This document shows positions 27,830 to 36,935 of a stretch of DNA of 64,000 nucleotides, piece after piece. The stretch is from positions 62,001 to 126,000 of the forward strand of contig NZ_JBNCAN010000001.1 of assembly GCF_049808615.1 (NCBI RefSeq). The letters are read 5' to 3'. Both the position numbers and the translations under genes were made by a program. The stretch's first letter is position 1. The number at the start of each line of letters is the position of its first letter. The DNA is from Modicisalibacter sp049808615. GTDB taxonomy: Bacteria > Pseudomonadota > Gammaproteobacteria > Pseudomonadales > Halomonadaceae. A model generated the notes under the pieces. It worked only from the letters and a program-made list of their open reading frames with translations, made no database searches and had not been told where the DNA came from.

Positions 27830-28453
27830 CTAGCTCCAGCGAAGGTCGGGCTCGATCGATTCGGCCTTGATAAGTCGCGCATTGCGCATGTCCTTGTGAT
27901 AGGCCTTGTCGTAGGCGGCGCGCCGATCCTGGCCCATGTCCAGCCAACGCTGGATCAGACGCTCCTCGAGAATCTCGTCGGGCACCTCGAGCAGCAGCGT
28001 CATGTCGAAGAGTTCGTTCAGCGCTGGCCAGGGTGCCTGATTCAGCAACAGGTAATTGCCCTCGACGATCACGATGCGGTGCTCGAGCGTGATCAGCCGG
28101 GCGCCAGCGCGGGCGAGGTCCAGGGGGCGATCGAACACCGGCACGGCGACACTCTTGTCCGCACGCCGGATACGCATCAGGTCCTGATGCAGGCCATCGG
28201 CATCGAAGGTCTCCGGCGCGCCCTTGATGGGCACCAGCCCCTGGGACTCGAGTACCGCGTTATCGAAGTGATAGCCATCCATGGGCACCACGGCGGCAAT
28301 ACCCGGCTGGCGTTCGTTGATTTCGCGGCAAAGCCATTCCGAAAGAAAGGACTTGCCCGCCGCCGGTGGTCCGGCCAGGGCCACGACGAAGCGCTCGTGC
28401 CCCTGTGCCGCCTCGAGCAGACGCGCAGCCATGTCGTGAATGTTCGGATTCAT
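27830..28453 (-). CDS. P-loop nucleoside/sugar kinase-like protein
   Basis: 207-residue protein of the uridine kinase/phosphoribulokinase-like family, with Walker A GPPAAGKS at 28-35, PMDGYHFDN near 57, an invariant-looking FDRPLDLA near 106 and IVIVEGNYLLLN near 128. Similar proteins often sit in sugar or polyol transport operons and are annotated as fructose-transport kinases (FrcK-like) without firm biochemistry. It starts 2 bp before the SDR stop region on the complementary order and 83 bp after mtlK, so it belongs to the operon. Substrate unknown. Confidence 0.78.
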   Translation of the reverse strand: MNPNIHDMAARLLEAAQGHERFVVALAGPPAAGKSFLSEWLCREINERQPGIAAVVPMDGYHFDNAVLESQGLVPIKGAPETFDADGLHQDLMRIRRADKSVAVPVFDRPLDLARAGARLITLEHRIVIVEGNYLLLNQAPWPALNELFDMTLLLEVPDEILEERLIQRWLDMGQDRRAAYDKAYHKDMRNARLIKAESIEPDLRWS

Positions 28454-28455
28454 GT

Positions 28456-29247
28456 TCAGCTCATCCAGTTGCCGCCGTCGACATTCAGTGTCTGAGCGAC
28501 GACGTAGTCGCTATCGCTGGAGGCCAGAAACACGGCGGCACCGGCGTGATCCTCCGGCCTGCCCATGCGCCCGTAGGGCACCGCCTCGCCGACCAGGCGC
28601 TTCTTTTCACCCAAGGGGCGGTTCTCGTAACGCGCGAACAGCGCATCGACCACCTCCCACATCGGCGTATCGACCACCCCCGGCGCGATACCGTTGACGT
28701 TGATGCCGTGCTTGATCAGCGCCAACCCCGCGGACTGGGTGAGGCTGATCACCGCCGCCTTGCTGGCACAGTACACGCTTGCCAGGGCCTCGCCACGCCG
28801 CCCGGCCTGGGACGACATGTTGATGATCTTGCCGCCCCGGTCGCGCTCGACCATGGCGCGGGCGACGGCCTGCAGGGTAAAGAACATTCCCTTGGTATTG
28901 ACCGCGAACTGCTTGTCGAAGCTCTCCTCGCTGACCTCCAGCAGCGGCGCCATGTCGAAGATGGCGGCGTTGTTGACCAGGATATCGATACCGTCAAAGC
29001 GCTGGACGACTGCCTTGACCATGCTGTCGATGGAGGCCTGGTCGCAGACATCGAGACGCACCCCCATCACTCGTTCAGCATCATCCCCCGCCTCACGCTT
29101 CAGCCGCTCGACGGCGTCTTCGATAGACGCCTCATCGATATCGGCGACGACCACCTTGGCGCCTTCGGCTAGATAGCCCTGACCGATGGCCAGGCCGATG
29201 CCTCGCGCCCCGCCGGTGACTACCGCAACCTTCTCATTGAGTTTCAT
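28456..29247 (-). CDS. Sorbitol/L-iditol dehydrogenase, SDR family (SmoS-like)
   Basis: Classical short-chain dehydrogenase of 263 residues. The Rossmann motif TGGARGIG is at 11-18, NNAA at 92-95, and the catalytic triad is Ser146, Tyr159, Lys163 in NMSSQAG...YCASK. Overall sequence resembles the Rhodobacter SmoS galactitol/sorbitol dehydrogenase, which oxidises D-sorbitol to D-fructose. GGAAGAG precedes the ATG. It lies between the HAD phosphatase and the P-loop kinase genes of the operon. Confidence 0.88.
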   Translation of the reverse strand: MKLNEKVAVVTGGARGIGLAIGQGYLAEGAKVVVADIDEASIEDAVERLKREAGDDAERVMGVRLDVCDQASIDSMVKAVVQRFDGIDILVNNAAIFDMAPLLEVSEESFDKQFAVNTKGMFFTLQAVARAMVERDRGGKIINMSSQAGRRGEALASVYCASKAAVISLTQSAGLALIKHGINVNGIAPGVVDTPMWEVVDALFARYENRPLGEKKRLVGEAVPYGRMGRPEDHAGAAVFLASSDSDYVVAQTLNVDGGNWMS

Positions 29248-29283
29248 GATCTCTTCCTGCCTCGAGTCTATTTTCCCGACGTC

Positions 29284-29988
29284 TCATGCTTTCGCGACGG
29301 GCCCGCGCTGTTCGCGCCAGCGTTTCACCAACGATGCCAATTCCTGCATGTTTGACATGATCTGCCAGGCGCCGGCCTGCTCGAGGCGTTGGTCATGACC
29401 GGGCTCGATATGGCTCGCGCCGATGAAGCCGATAACCGTCATGCCCGCGCCATGGGCGGCCGTGACCCCGGAAACGCTGTCCTCCACCACCAGACAATCC
29501 TCCGGGGCATATCCCAGGGTGCGGGCCGCCAGTTGGTAGACAGCCGGATCGGGCTTGGGTCGCGCGACCTGCTCGGCGGTGAACAGCGGCACCTCGCCCA
29601 GCGCCCTGGCCAGCACCCTCGAGAGGCCCGTGCATTCCAGCGATATTTTCACGCGCTGGCGACCGCTGTTGGAGACGATGGCCAATGGCATCTCGAGCCC
29701 CTCGATGGTCTCGGCAACCCTCTCGATGGCCTGCAGGTCGGTCGCAAGACGTGCGTCGATGGTCCGTTCGATGTGCCCCTGAGCGTCCTGGGGCAAGTCG
29801 TGCACGCTGCGTCGGGCCAGCTTGTCGAGAATCGCCGCCGTGGTCATGCCCAGCACCTGGCGCAATTCGGCCTCGGCGTGCAGATCGGGCAGCCAGGCGT
29901 CCAGACACTCGCTCAACACCCTCTCGGCGATGATCTCGCTGTCGACCAGCACCCCGTCGCAGTCGAAGATCAGGATTTCTTTCAGCAT
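29284..29988 (-). CDS. HAD-superfamily phosphatase, beta-phosphoglucomutase-like
   Basis: The 234-residue protein has the HAD motifs FDCDGVLVDSE (nucleophile Asp9, acid Asp11), VSNSGRQRV, a Lys in RPKPDPAVY and VVEDSVSGV. It probably dephosphorylates a sugar or polyol phosphate; HAD phosphatases of this type occur in polyol operons. I chose the ATG at 29988. Another ATG at 30009 would overlap the ABC ATPase stop and is also possible; both have weak ribosome sites, and coupling to the ATPase gene is likely. Confidence 0.83.
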   Translation of the reverse strand: MLKEILIFDCDGVLVDSEIIAERVLSECLDAWLPDLHAEAELRQVLGMTTAAILDKLARRSVHDLPQDAQGHIERTIDARLATDLQAIERVAETIEGLEMPLAIVSNSGRQRVKISLECTGLSRVLARALGEVPLFTAEQVARPKPDPAVYQLAARTLGYAPEDCLVVEDSVSGVTAAHGAGMTVIGFIGASHIEPGHDQRLEQAGAWQIMSNMQELASLVKRWREQRGPVAKA

Positions 29989-29998
29989 CGAGCTCGGC

Positions 29999-31168
29999 CT
30001 ATTCTCCATCAGCGTGTTTTCCATTGGCGTGTTTTTCATCGGCACGCGCTTTATGGTCTTGCCGATTGAGACGGGCCAGGGGATGCTCCCGCAGACTGGA
30101 TAGCGCCAGGCCCTCGCGATCGAAGAGATGCGCTCGTTCCGGCGCGAAACCGAAACGCACCCGGTCGTGCACCCGATGCCGGACGTCGCCATCCGCCATG
30201 ATGGTTATCATCATGCCTTCCCTGCGAACGTACAAAGAGGTCTGGCCGCCCAGGCGCTCCAGCACCTGAATCTCGCCTTCCAGAGGGCCCTGCTCGTCTA
30301 GTTCCAGGTGTTCGGGACGAATGCCCAGTTCCAGGGCAGCACCTTGTGCCTGGCCGCTGCCGTCCACAAGCACTTCGCAGGTGGCGCCACCGGGCAAGGT
30401 GACCTGGACGCCATCAGCCTTGGCTTCCACCACCTCGACATCGAGGAAATTCATCTTCGGCGAGCCGATGAAGCCCGCCACGAAGCGATTGCGCGGATGA
30501 TGATAGAGCTCCATGGGCGAGCCGACCTGCTCGATCACGCCGCCCTGGAGCACGACAATCTTGTCGGCCATGGTCATGGCCTCGATCTGATCGTGAGTGA
30601 CGTAGATCATGGTGGCGTCGAGCTCGTCGTGCAGACGTGCCAGTTCGATGCGCATCTGTACGCGCAAGGAGGCATCCAGGTTGGAGAGCGGCTCGTCGAA
30701 CAGGAAAATGCTGGGGTTGCGCACGATGGCGCGGCCGATCGCCACGCGCTGACGCTGCCCCCCGGAGAGCGCCTTGGGCTTGCGATCCAGCAGCGGCTCT
30801 AGCTGCAGGATACTGGCCGCCTCGCGTACCTTCTCGCGACGCTGCTCCTTGGGAACCTTGGCCAGTCGCAGGCTGAAGCCCATGTTGTCCTCGACGGTCA
30901 TGTGCGGGTAGAGCGCGTAGCTTTGAAACACCATGGCCAGGCCGCGCTCTGCCGGGCCGATGTCGTTCATACGCTGACCATCGATCAGGATGTCGCCGGA
31001 CGAGACGCTTTCGAGCCCGGCGATCATGCGCAGCAGAGTCGACTTGCCGCAGCCCGAGGGGCCGACGAAGACCACGAACTCACGATCCTTGATATCGAGA
31101 TCCACGCCTTGGATGACTTGGGTATCGCCGAATTCCTTGACGACCTGCTTGAGTTGTAGCGTTGCCAT
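29999..31168 (-). CDS. Polyol ABC transporter ATP-binding protein (SmoK/MalK type)
   Basis: 389-residue ATPase powering the importer encoded by the next three upstream genes. Walker [10 protein letters not shown] at 36-44, LSGGQRQR near 133, DEPLSNLD near 158 and the switch His in VTHDQIEA. A MalK-like C-terminal regulatory domain contains GIRPEHLEL. The last 12 residues form an odd tail, [13 protein letters not shown], from an imperfect 15-nt direct repeat. I chose the ATG at 31168, behind AAGGAG. Confidence 0.93.
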   Translation of the reverse strand: MATLQLKQVVKEFGDTQVIQGVDLDIKDREFVVFVGPSGCGKSTLLRMIAGLESVSSGDILIDGQRMNDIGPAERGLAMVFQSYALYPHMTVEDNMGFSLRLAKVPKEQRREKVREAASILQLEPLLDRKPKALSGGQRQRVAIGRAIVRNPSIFLFDEPLSNLDASLRVQMRIELARLHDELDATMIYVTHDQIEAMTMADKIVVLQGGVIEQVGSPMELYHHPRNRFVAGFIGSPKMNFLDVEVVEAKADGVQVTLPGGATCEVLVDGSGQAQGAALELGIRPEHLELDEQGPLEGEIQVLERLGGQTSLYVRREGMMITIMADGDVRHRVHDRVRFGFAPERAHLFDREGLALSSLREHPLARLNRQDHKARADEKHANGKHADGE

Positions 31169-31181
31169 GAGCAACTCCTTG

Positions 31182-32000
31182 TTATTTGACGGCGCCGAAG
31201 GTCAGACCCCGTACCATCTGCTTTTGGGTCAACCAGCCGAATACCAGGATGGGTGCGATGGCCATGGTCGAGGCCGCGGACAACTTGGCCCAGAAGAGGC
31301 CTTCGGGGCTCGAGAAGGAAGCGATGTAGGCGGTCAGCGGTGCCGCACTGGAGGAGGTGAGATTGAGGCTCCAGAACGCCTCGTTCCAGCTGAGAATGAC
31401 CGCCAGCAGGCCGGTGGAGGCGATCCCCGGTAGCGTCAATGGCAGCAGCAGATGACGCACCTCCTGAAAGGTGCTGGCGCCGTCCATGCGTCCTGCCTCG
31501 AGGATGTCCCGGGGTAGATCCTTGAAGAAGGTGTAGAGCATCCATACCACGATCGGCAGGTTCATCAGCGTGTAGACGATGATCAGCCCGGTACGCGTAT
31601 CGAGCAGACCGGTATCGCGGAACAGCAGATAGATCGGCATCAGCACGCCGACCGGCGGCAGCATCTTGGTGGAGAGCATCCACAGCAGGGTGCCCTTGGT
31701 GCGCGGGGTCGGCAAGAAGGCCATGGAATAAGCAGAGGGGATGGCGATCAGCAGCGCCAGCAAGGTCGAGCCGAAGGCCACTACCACGCTGTTCAAGGCG
31801 AACTTGAGATAGTCGGCGCGCGCGTGGACGGCAACATAGCTTTCGAGCGTCGGCGAGAAGAAGAAACTGGGATCGGCGATGGCGTCGGCTTCGGTCTTGA
31901 ACCCGGTGAGCGCCATCCACAGGATGGGGAAGAAGATGATCAGGGCGATCGACCAGGCCAGCACCGCCAGCAAGAAACGCTTGTATCGAGGGGTCGTCAT
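31182..32000 (-). CDS. Polyol ABC transporter permease (SmoG type)
   Basis: 272-residue inner-membrane permease, MalG-like, with about six hydrophobic segments. The cytoplasmic EAA loop reads [20 protein letters not shown] near residue 168, the ATPase contact. It starts at the ATG at 32000 after GGGAG, and ends 14 bp before the ATPase gene. It forms the importer with the adjacent permease and binding protein. Confidence 0.92.
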   Translation of the reverse strand: MTTPRYKRFLLAVLAWSIALIIFFPILWMALTGFKTEADAIADPSFFFSPTLESYVAVHARADYLKFALNSVVVAFGSTLLALLIAIPSAYSMAFLPTPRTKGTLLWMLSTKMLPPVGVLMPIYLLFRDTGLLDTRTGLIIVYTLMNLPIVVWMLYTFFKDLPRDILEAGRMDGASTFQEVRHLLLPLTLPGIASTGLLAVILSWNEAFWSLNLTSSSAAPLTAYIASFSSPEGLFWAKLSAASTMAIAPILVFGWLTQKQMVRGLTFGAVK

Positions 32001-32018
32001 GAGAGGCTCCCGAATGAA

Positions 32019-32909
32019 CTAGCTTTCCAGATTCTTGGCCACGAGGCGGACCAGGAAGATGGCGACGATATTGGCCAGGATGATGGCGATCACCCCGCCG
32101 GCGGAGGCGGTGCCGACATCGAAGTCGAGCAGTGCCTGGATGTAGATCAGATAGGCCAGATTGGTGGTGGCCAGCCCCGGCCCACCAGAGGTGGTGACGA
32201 AGATCTCGGCGAACACGGTCAGCAGGAAGATCATCTCGATCATGATCACCACGCTGATCGCCCGCTTGAGATGCGGCAGGGTGATGAAGAAGAACACCGC
32301 CAGGGGGCCGGCCCCATCCATGCGCGCGGCTTCCACCTGATCGTCGTCCAGCGACTGGATGGCAGTGAGCAGAATAAGCAACGCAAAGGGCAGCCATTGC
32401 CAGGCGACGATGATGATGATCGAGGTCAGCGGCAGCGACGAGAACCAGTCCACCGCCGGCAGGCCGAACAGGTTGGCCAGCCAGGCCAGCACCCCGTTGG
32501 CCGGATGCATCATCATATTCTTCCACACCAGGGCGCTAACTGTGGGCATGACAAAGAACGGCGATATCGCCAGCACCCGGGCCACGCCTCGCCCCAGGAA
32601 GTCCTGCTGGAAGAGCACCGCCAACAGGGTGCCACCGACCACGGTGATGATCAGCACCCAGCCAACCAGCAGCAGGGTGGTGCCCATGGCCGACCAGAGT
32701 GCCGGGTCGGTGAGCAGGTATTCGTAGTTTTCCAGCCCGGCGAAACCGCTCATGCCGGGCATCAACAGATTGTAACGCTGGAACGAGAACCACAGGGTCA
32801 TGCCCAGGGGCACCAGCATCCACAGCAACAGTAGGGTGACGGCGGGCGCCTGTAGCGTCAGGGAACGTAGCCCGCCGACGGTGCGTCCGTATGCGCGTGT
32901 CTTGTTCAT
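32019..32909 (-). CDS. Polyol ABC transporter permease (SmoF type)
   Basis: 296-residue MalF-like permease with six or so membrane segments, a long periplasmic stretch after the first, and the EAA loop EAARMDGAGPLAVFFFITLP near residue 190. It is the second permease of the importer, 18 bp upstream of the SmoG-type gene and 68 bp after the binding-protein gene. The ribosome site is weak, as expected for a gene inside an operon. Confidence 0.92.
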   Translation of the reverse strand: MNKTRAYGRTVGGLRSLTLQAPAVTLLLLWMLVPLGMTLWFSFQRYNLLMPGMSGFAGLENYEYLLTDPALWSAMGTTLLLVGWVLIITVVGGTLLAVLFQQDFLGRGVARVLAISPFFVMPTVSALVWKNMMMHPANGVLAWLANLFGLPAVDWFSSLPLTSIIIIVAWQWLPFALLILLTAIQSLDDDQVEAARMDGAGPLAVFFFITLPHLKRAISVVIMIEMIFLLTVFAEIFVTTSGGPGLATTNLAYLIYIQALLDFDVGTASAGGVIAIILANIVAIFLVRLVAKNLES

Positions 32910-32977
32910 GAGATTTACCGCGAACGTTGGGAGCGTCAGGAGAGCCGGGACAAAGCCCCGGCCCAGGAATGCTCAGC

Positions 32978-34288
32978 TCAATCCATATAACCGGCACGCT
33001 GCATGGTCCGCTCGGTAGAACGCTGGGCGGCTTGAAGAGCCTGCTCGACGGTGCGCTCCCCGGTCAGGGCAGCCGCCACCATCTGGCCGACCTGGGTACC
33101 GATGGACTGGAACTCGGGAATGCCCACGAACTGCACGCCGACATAGGGGCTGGGCTCAAGCGTCGAATCGGTCGGGTCGGCGCTTTGCATGGCCTGGAGC
33201 ACGAAGTCCGCGAAGGGTGCCGCCTGCTGGTAGTTCTCGTTGGCGTAGGTGGATTCGCGGGTGCCCGGCGGCACGCTGGTCCAGCCCTCCTTCTCGCCGA
33301 CCAGCTTGATATATTCTTGAGAAGTCGCCCAGGTAATGAACTCCTTGGCGTCCTCTTTGGAATCGGAGGACGCCGGAATCGCCAGGGCCCAGGACCACAG
33401 CCAATGCGATCCCTTCGGCGTCTTCGCCACCGGCGCCGGCGCGAAACCGAGCTGGTCGGCGATTTTGGATTCCTGCGAATCGTAGATACGTCCCGCGGCG
33501 GAAGTGGCATCGACCCAGATGCCGCACTTGCCGCTGGAAAACAGTGCCTGATTCTCGTTGAAGCCGTTGGAGCTGGCGCCGGGAGGCCCATAGTCGTTGA
33601 GCAGATCGACATAGAAGCCGACCGCTTCCTGCCAGGCCGCGGAGTCGAGCTGGGGGTTCCACTCCATGTCGAACCAGCGGCCGCCGAAGGTATTCACCAT
33701 GGTGGACACGAGCGCCATGTTTTCACCCCACCCCGGCTTGCCGCGCAAACAGATGCCGTAGACATCGTTATCGGGATCATGAAGCTGGCTGGCCCAGTCG
33801 CGCACCTGCTCCCAGCTCGGCTGTTCGGGCATCTTGATGCCGGCCTGCTCGAACAGGTCCTTGCGGTAGTACATCATCGAGCTCTCGCCATAGAACGGCA
33901 AGGCATGCAGGGTGCCATCGTGGCTCAGGCCATCGCGAACCGACTCGAGTAGATCTTCCTTGGCGTAGTCATCGGGAAGATCGTCGAGTTCGACCAGCCA
34001 GCCCTGCTTGGCCCAGATCGGCACCTCATAGGTCCCGATGGTCATGACATCGAACTGGCCACCGTTGGTCGCGATATCCGTGGTCAGGCGCTGGCGCAGC
34101 ACGTTTTCCTCGAGCACCACCCATTCGAGATCGATATCGGGATGGGCTTTCTCGAATTCGCTGGTCAGTCCCTGCATGATGATCATGTCGTTGTTGTTCA
34201 CCGTTCCCACGGTGAGGGTCTCGGCATTCACGGCACCGGCGCCTAAGGCGGCGATACCCATGAAAGAGAGAGTGCGGGAGAGCTTCAT
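32978..34288 (-). CDS. Polyol ABC transporter substrate-binding protein (SmoE type)
   Basis: 436-residue periplasmic family-1 binding protein. The Sec signal peptide ends near GAVNAET at residue 22. Sequence such as YRKDLFEQAGIKMP near 150 and ISRA-like C-terminal helices are typical of sugar and polyol receptors related to SmoE. The ATG at 34288 follows AAGGAG at 7 nt. As first gene of the minus-strand operon it is preceded by a region with repeated TGATCA sites, suggesting control by the SorC-type regulator encoded next door. Confidence 0.92.
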   Translation of the reverse strand: MKLSRTLSFMGIAALGAGAVNAETLTVGTVNNNDMIIMQGLTSEFEKAHPDIDLEWVVLEENVLRQRLTTDIATNGGQFDVMTIGTYEVPIWAKQGWLVELDDLPDDYAKEDLLESVRDGLSHDGTLHALPFYGESSMMYYRKDLFEQAGIKMPEQPSWEQVRDWASQLHDPDNDVYGICLRGKPGWGENMALVSTMVNTFGGRWFDMEWNPQLDSAAWQEAVGFYVDLLNDYGPPGASSNGFNENQALFSSGKCGIWVDATSAAGRIYDSQESKIADQLGFAPAPVAKTPKGSHWLWSWALAIPASSDSKEDAKEFITWATSQEYIKLVGEKEGWTSVPPGTRESTYANENYQQAAPFADFVLQAMQSADPTDSTLEPSPYVGVQFVGIPEFQSIGTQVGQMVAAALTGERTVEQALQAAQRSTERTMQRAGYMD

Positions 34289-34331
34289 GATGGGCTCCTT
34301 TGGGGCGTTTTGGCGTTGTTGTCGACCGCTT

Positions 34332-34366
34332 TTGATCAATTTAATCTCTGACTGATCAAATGATCG
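34332..34366. promoter_or_regulatory. Candidate operator for the polyol operon (repeated TTGATCAA)
   Basis: TTGATCAA at 34332-34339 and CTGATCAA at 34352-34359, 20 bp centre to centre (two helical turns), plus ATGATCG overlapping at 34360-34366. It sits 44 bp upstream of the binding-protein ATG and 54 bp downstream of the SorC-regulator stop. The position and repeat spacing suit a SorC-family tetramer; no -35/-10 could be assigned with confidence. Confidence 0.5.
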
Positions 34367-34419
34367 ACCCGAAACCCGAAAAAAGCAAAGCCCACCGTAT
34401 TAGACATTAGTTCAATTTA

Positions 34420-35376
34420 TTAGTGGTTGGCGGATTCGACGATATGCCGTGCAGCACTCTCGTCGGTGACCAGCCCCTTGAGCCAGCCACCCCGAAGCGC
34501 CGCCAGAATGGCGGGGCCCTTGTCACGTCCGCCGGCCAGGGCCACCAGCGCCTGATCACGCAGCATCTCGAGCGGAAGACTGGTGACACGGCGGGTGATG
34601 GAACAGTCGATCACCTCGCCGGCCTGGTTCATCGGCCACCCCAGTAACTCCCCCACGGCGTCAAGCGCCAGCAGTTCCTCGAGCTCCGTCTCGCTGATGA
34701 AGTGATCTTGGAACAGGGTGGCCCGTCGATCAATGCGCCCTACTCCGATGAACGCCGCCTCTGCCTGACTGGCCACCTCGGCGACGGCCTGAAACAATCG
34801 CTGCCCCTGCAACGCCTGCTTCTCCTCCAGCGATCCGGCCACCACCGGCGCCGGCAACAGGAAGCGCTCGGCACCGGCCTTGTCCGCCAGCACCATGACG
34901 CCGTCATAGCGATTCGAGGAACCGTCCCTGGCCACGTTACCGACCAGCGACACGAAACGATGCTGGGATCGGTCAACACGGCTCAGCGCCTCCACCATGG
35001 CGCGTATCGCACGTCCCGTGCCCAGCGACAGGGTCAATGGTTCGGTGCGATCCAGATACCGGGAGAGTCGTTCGGCGCCAGCCACCGCCAGGTAATGCAC
35101 ATCACCATCGCTGGCATCGGGGTCGGCGGGCACCACGTCGCAGAAATCCAGCCCGAAACGCCGGACGATGGCATCCGACATCACCATGCAATTGGCAAGC
35201 GGATGGTCGATATGCACTTTGACCAGACCTTCCTGGCGTGCCAGGGCCAGCAGCCTCTGGACACCGGGGCGGGAAACGCCGAGCTGATTGGCGATCTCAT
35301 CCTGGGTGCGCCCCCCAACGTAGGAGAGCCAGGCAGCGCGAGCGGCCTGATCCAGCTTCAATTCGAACTTATCCAC
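34420..35376 (-). CDS. SorC-family transcriptional regulator of polyol use
   Basis: 318-residue regulator: an N-terminal helix-turn-helix (TQDEIANQLGVSRPGVQRLL near residues 24-43) followed by the SorC sugar-binding domain with LSLGTGRAIRAMVEAL near 117 and VGNVARDGSS near 145. Such proteins bind phosphorylated sugars and control adjacent transport operons. It is encoded immediately upstream of, and in line with, the binding-protein gene, and probably acts at the TGATCA sites between them. Confidence 0.88.
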   Translation of the reverse strand: MDKFELKLDQAARAAWLSYVGGRTQDEIANQLGVSRPGVQRLLALARQEGLVKVHIDHPLANCMVMSDAIVRRFGLDFCDVVPADPDASDGDVHYLAVAGAERLSRYLDRTEPLTLSLGTGRAIRAMVEALSRVDRSQHRFVSLVGNVARDGSSNRYDGVMVLADKAGAERFLLPAPVVAGSLEEKQALQGQRLFQAVAEVASQAEAAFIGVGRIDRRATLFQDHFISETELEELLALDAVGELLGWPMNQAGEVIDCSITRRVTSLPLEMLRDQALVALAGGRDKGPAILAALRGGWLKGLVTDESAARHIVESANH

Positions 35377-35641
35377 GCGCTTCGATCACTCCGGTTGTCG
35401 CAGTATCTGACGAGCCTATAAAAATCTCGGGGCGTGATAAAGCGCTCGAACAAATATCGCTGCCAGGGGCTACGATAGGCAGCCGATCGCCGAGCTAGGC
35501 GGAAAGGGGCTTACATCGGGAAGGCAACCAAAAGAAAGGGCCGCTCCCGAAAATACTGACCGGAAACGACCCCGTATGCACTGATGGTGCCATGCACTTG
35601 CAATGAATGCGCGTCACGCAAGGTGAGGCGCAATCTGCCGA

Positions 35642-35983
35642 CTATCCCGCCGGCCAAGAGAAGCGACGACCGCCCATCAGATGCATGTGTATATGATAGA
35701 CGCTTTGGCCGCCGTGGTCGTTGCAATTCATCACTATTCGATAGCCGTCTTCAGCGAAACCGAATTTCTTCGCCAGTTGCGCGGCAGTGTGCTGAAGACG
35801 GCCGACCAGCGTCAGATCATCCGACCCGATATCGTTCAGCGTCGAGATATGCTTTTTGGGAATGATCAGCACATGGGTCGGCGCCTGGGGATTGATGTCA
35901 TTGAAGGCAAGCACATGCTCGTCTTCAAAGACCACATCCGGCTCGATCTCCCGCTCGATCATCTTGCAGAACAGACATTCCAT
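35642..35983 (-). CDS. HIT-family purine nucleoside phosphoramidase-like protein
   Basis: 113-residue histidine-triad protein of the HinT type, hydrolysing AMP-lysine or nucleoside phosphoramidates. FCKMIEREI is at the N-terminus and the catalytic triad is in QSVYHIHMHLMGGR near residue 95. I chose the ATG at 35983 with AGAAGGAG upstream. It is separated from the polyol regulator by about 265 bp in which I see no gene. Confidence 0.92.
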   Translation of the reverse strand: MECLFCKMIEREIEPDVVFEDEHVLAFNDINPQAPTHVLIIPKKHISTLNDIGSDDLTLVGRLQHTAAQLAKKFGFAEDGYRIVMNCNDHGGQSVYHIHMHLMGGRRFSWPAG

Positions 35984-36062
35984 GACAGACTCCTTCTGTA
36001 ACGCATTCAACCTCTACGTTTTGTTTGAAAGTCGGCGAGCGCAGTCACTTCTCGGACAAAAC

Positions 36063-36935
36063 CTAACGGAAGCGCCGCTGACCCAGCAAATGCCGCATCA
36101 CCGGCGCCAGGATCAATTCCATGGCCAGCGACATGCGCGCCCCCGGTACGACCAGCGTATGCGGTCGACTCATGAAAGCATCCTGAATCATCGTCAATAG
36201 ATAAGGAAAGTCCACCGTCGAGGGATCGCGAAAGCGGATCACCACGAAGGATTCTGCATCGGTGGGGATATCCTGCACTTCGAAAGGGTTGGAGGTGTCC
36301 ACCGTCGGCACACGTTGGAAGTTGATGTGGGTACGCGAGAACTGCGGCTGAATGTAGCGCACGTAGTCGTGCATGCGCCCCACGATGGTATCGATCACCG
36401 CCTCCTGGGAGTAGCCGCGCAGCTTGGTGTCGCGATCGATCTTCTGGATCCACTCCAGGTTCATGGTCGGCGCCACCCCAACCAGCAGATCGACATGCCG
36501 GGCAATATCGTGATCGCTGGTCACAAGACCGCCGTGCAGTCCTTCGTAGAAGAGCAGGTCGGTGCCGTAGGGTAGCGCCTGCCAGTCGGTGAAGGTACCC
36601 ACCCGTTGACCCGCCTCGATCATCTGCTTGTCTTCGGCATGAATGTAGTGACGGTAGGTACCGCTACCATGCTCACCGTACTCCTGAAACAGTGCCTCGA
36701 GGCGATCGAGCAGGTTGGCTTCGACGGCGAAATGCGACAGCTCGTCTTTACGCTCCGGCTCCTCGTGAAAGATCCGGATCAACTCTTCCTTGGTGTAACG
36801 GTGGAAGGCGTCACCATCGACAAAGGCAGCGTGCACGTCTTCCCGAGCGAACATGCGCTCGAAGGTACGACGCACCGTCGTCGTGCCAGCTCCGGAGGAA
36901 CCGGTGACGGCAAGGACAGGATACTCCCGCGACAT
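36063..36935 (-). CDS. prkB: Phosphoribulokinase homologue PrkB
   Basis: 290-residue P-loop kinase closely resembling the non-Calvin PrkB of E. coli in length and sequence: Walker A TGSSGAGTTTV at 11-21, DGDAFHRYTKEEL near 40, EGLHGG near 138 and APTMNLEWIQKIDRD near 160. By homology it phosphorylates ribulose-5-phosphate, but no RuBisCO gene is in view and the cellular role of PrkB is unclear. GGAGGAG precedes the ATG, which overlaps the thioesterase stop by 1 nt (TGATG), so the pair is coupled. Confidence 0.9.
   Translation of the reverse strand: MSREYPVLAVTGSSGAGTTTVRRTFERMFAREDVHAAFVDGDAFHRYTKEELIRIFHEEPERKDELSHFAVEANLLDRLEALFQEYGEHGSGTYRHYIHAEDKQMIEAGQRVGTFTDWQALPYGTDLLFYEGLHGGLVTSDHDIARHVDLLVGVAPTMNLEWIQKIDRDTKLRGYSQEAVIDTIVGRMHDYVRYIQPQFSRTHINFQRVPTVDTSNPFEVQDIPTDAESFVVIRFRDPSTVDFPYLLTMIQDAFMSRPHTLVVPGARMSLAMELILAPVMRHLLGQRRFR

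Noticed and set aside
31024..32526. 500-codon frame on the minus strand across both permeases and the ATPase
   Set aside because: It runs in another frame of three confidently identified transporter genes and has no conserved motif.
31824..32834. 336-codon plus-strand frame opposite the permeases
   Set aside because: Composition is low-complexity (Asp, Gly, Gln, His) from reading hydrophobic codons backwards; no domain.
35511..35726. 71-codon minus-strand frame between the HIT and SorC-regulator genes
   Set aside because: Half overlaps the HIT gene in another frame; the free half has no ribosome site or recognisable motif.
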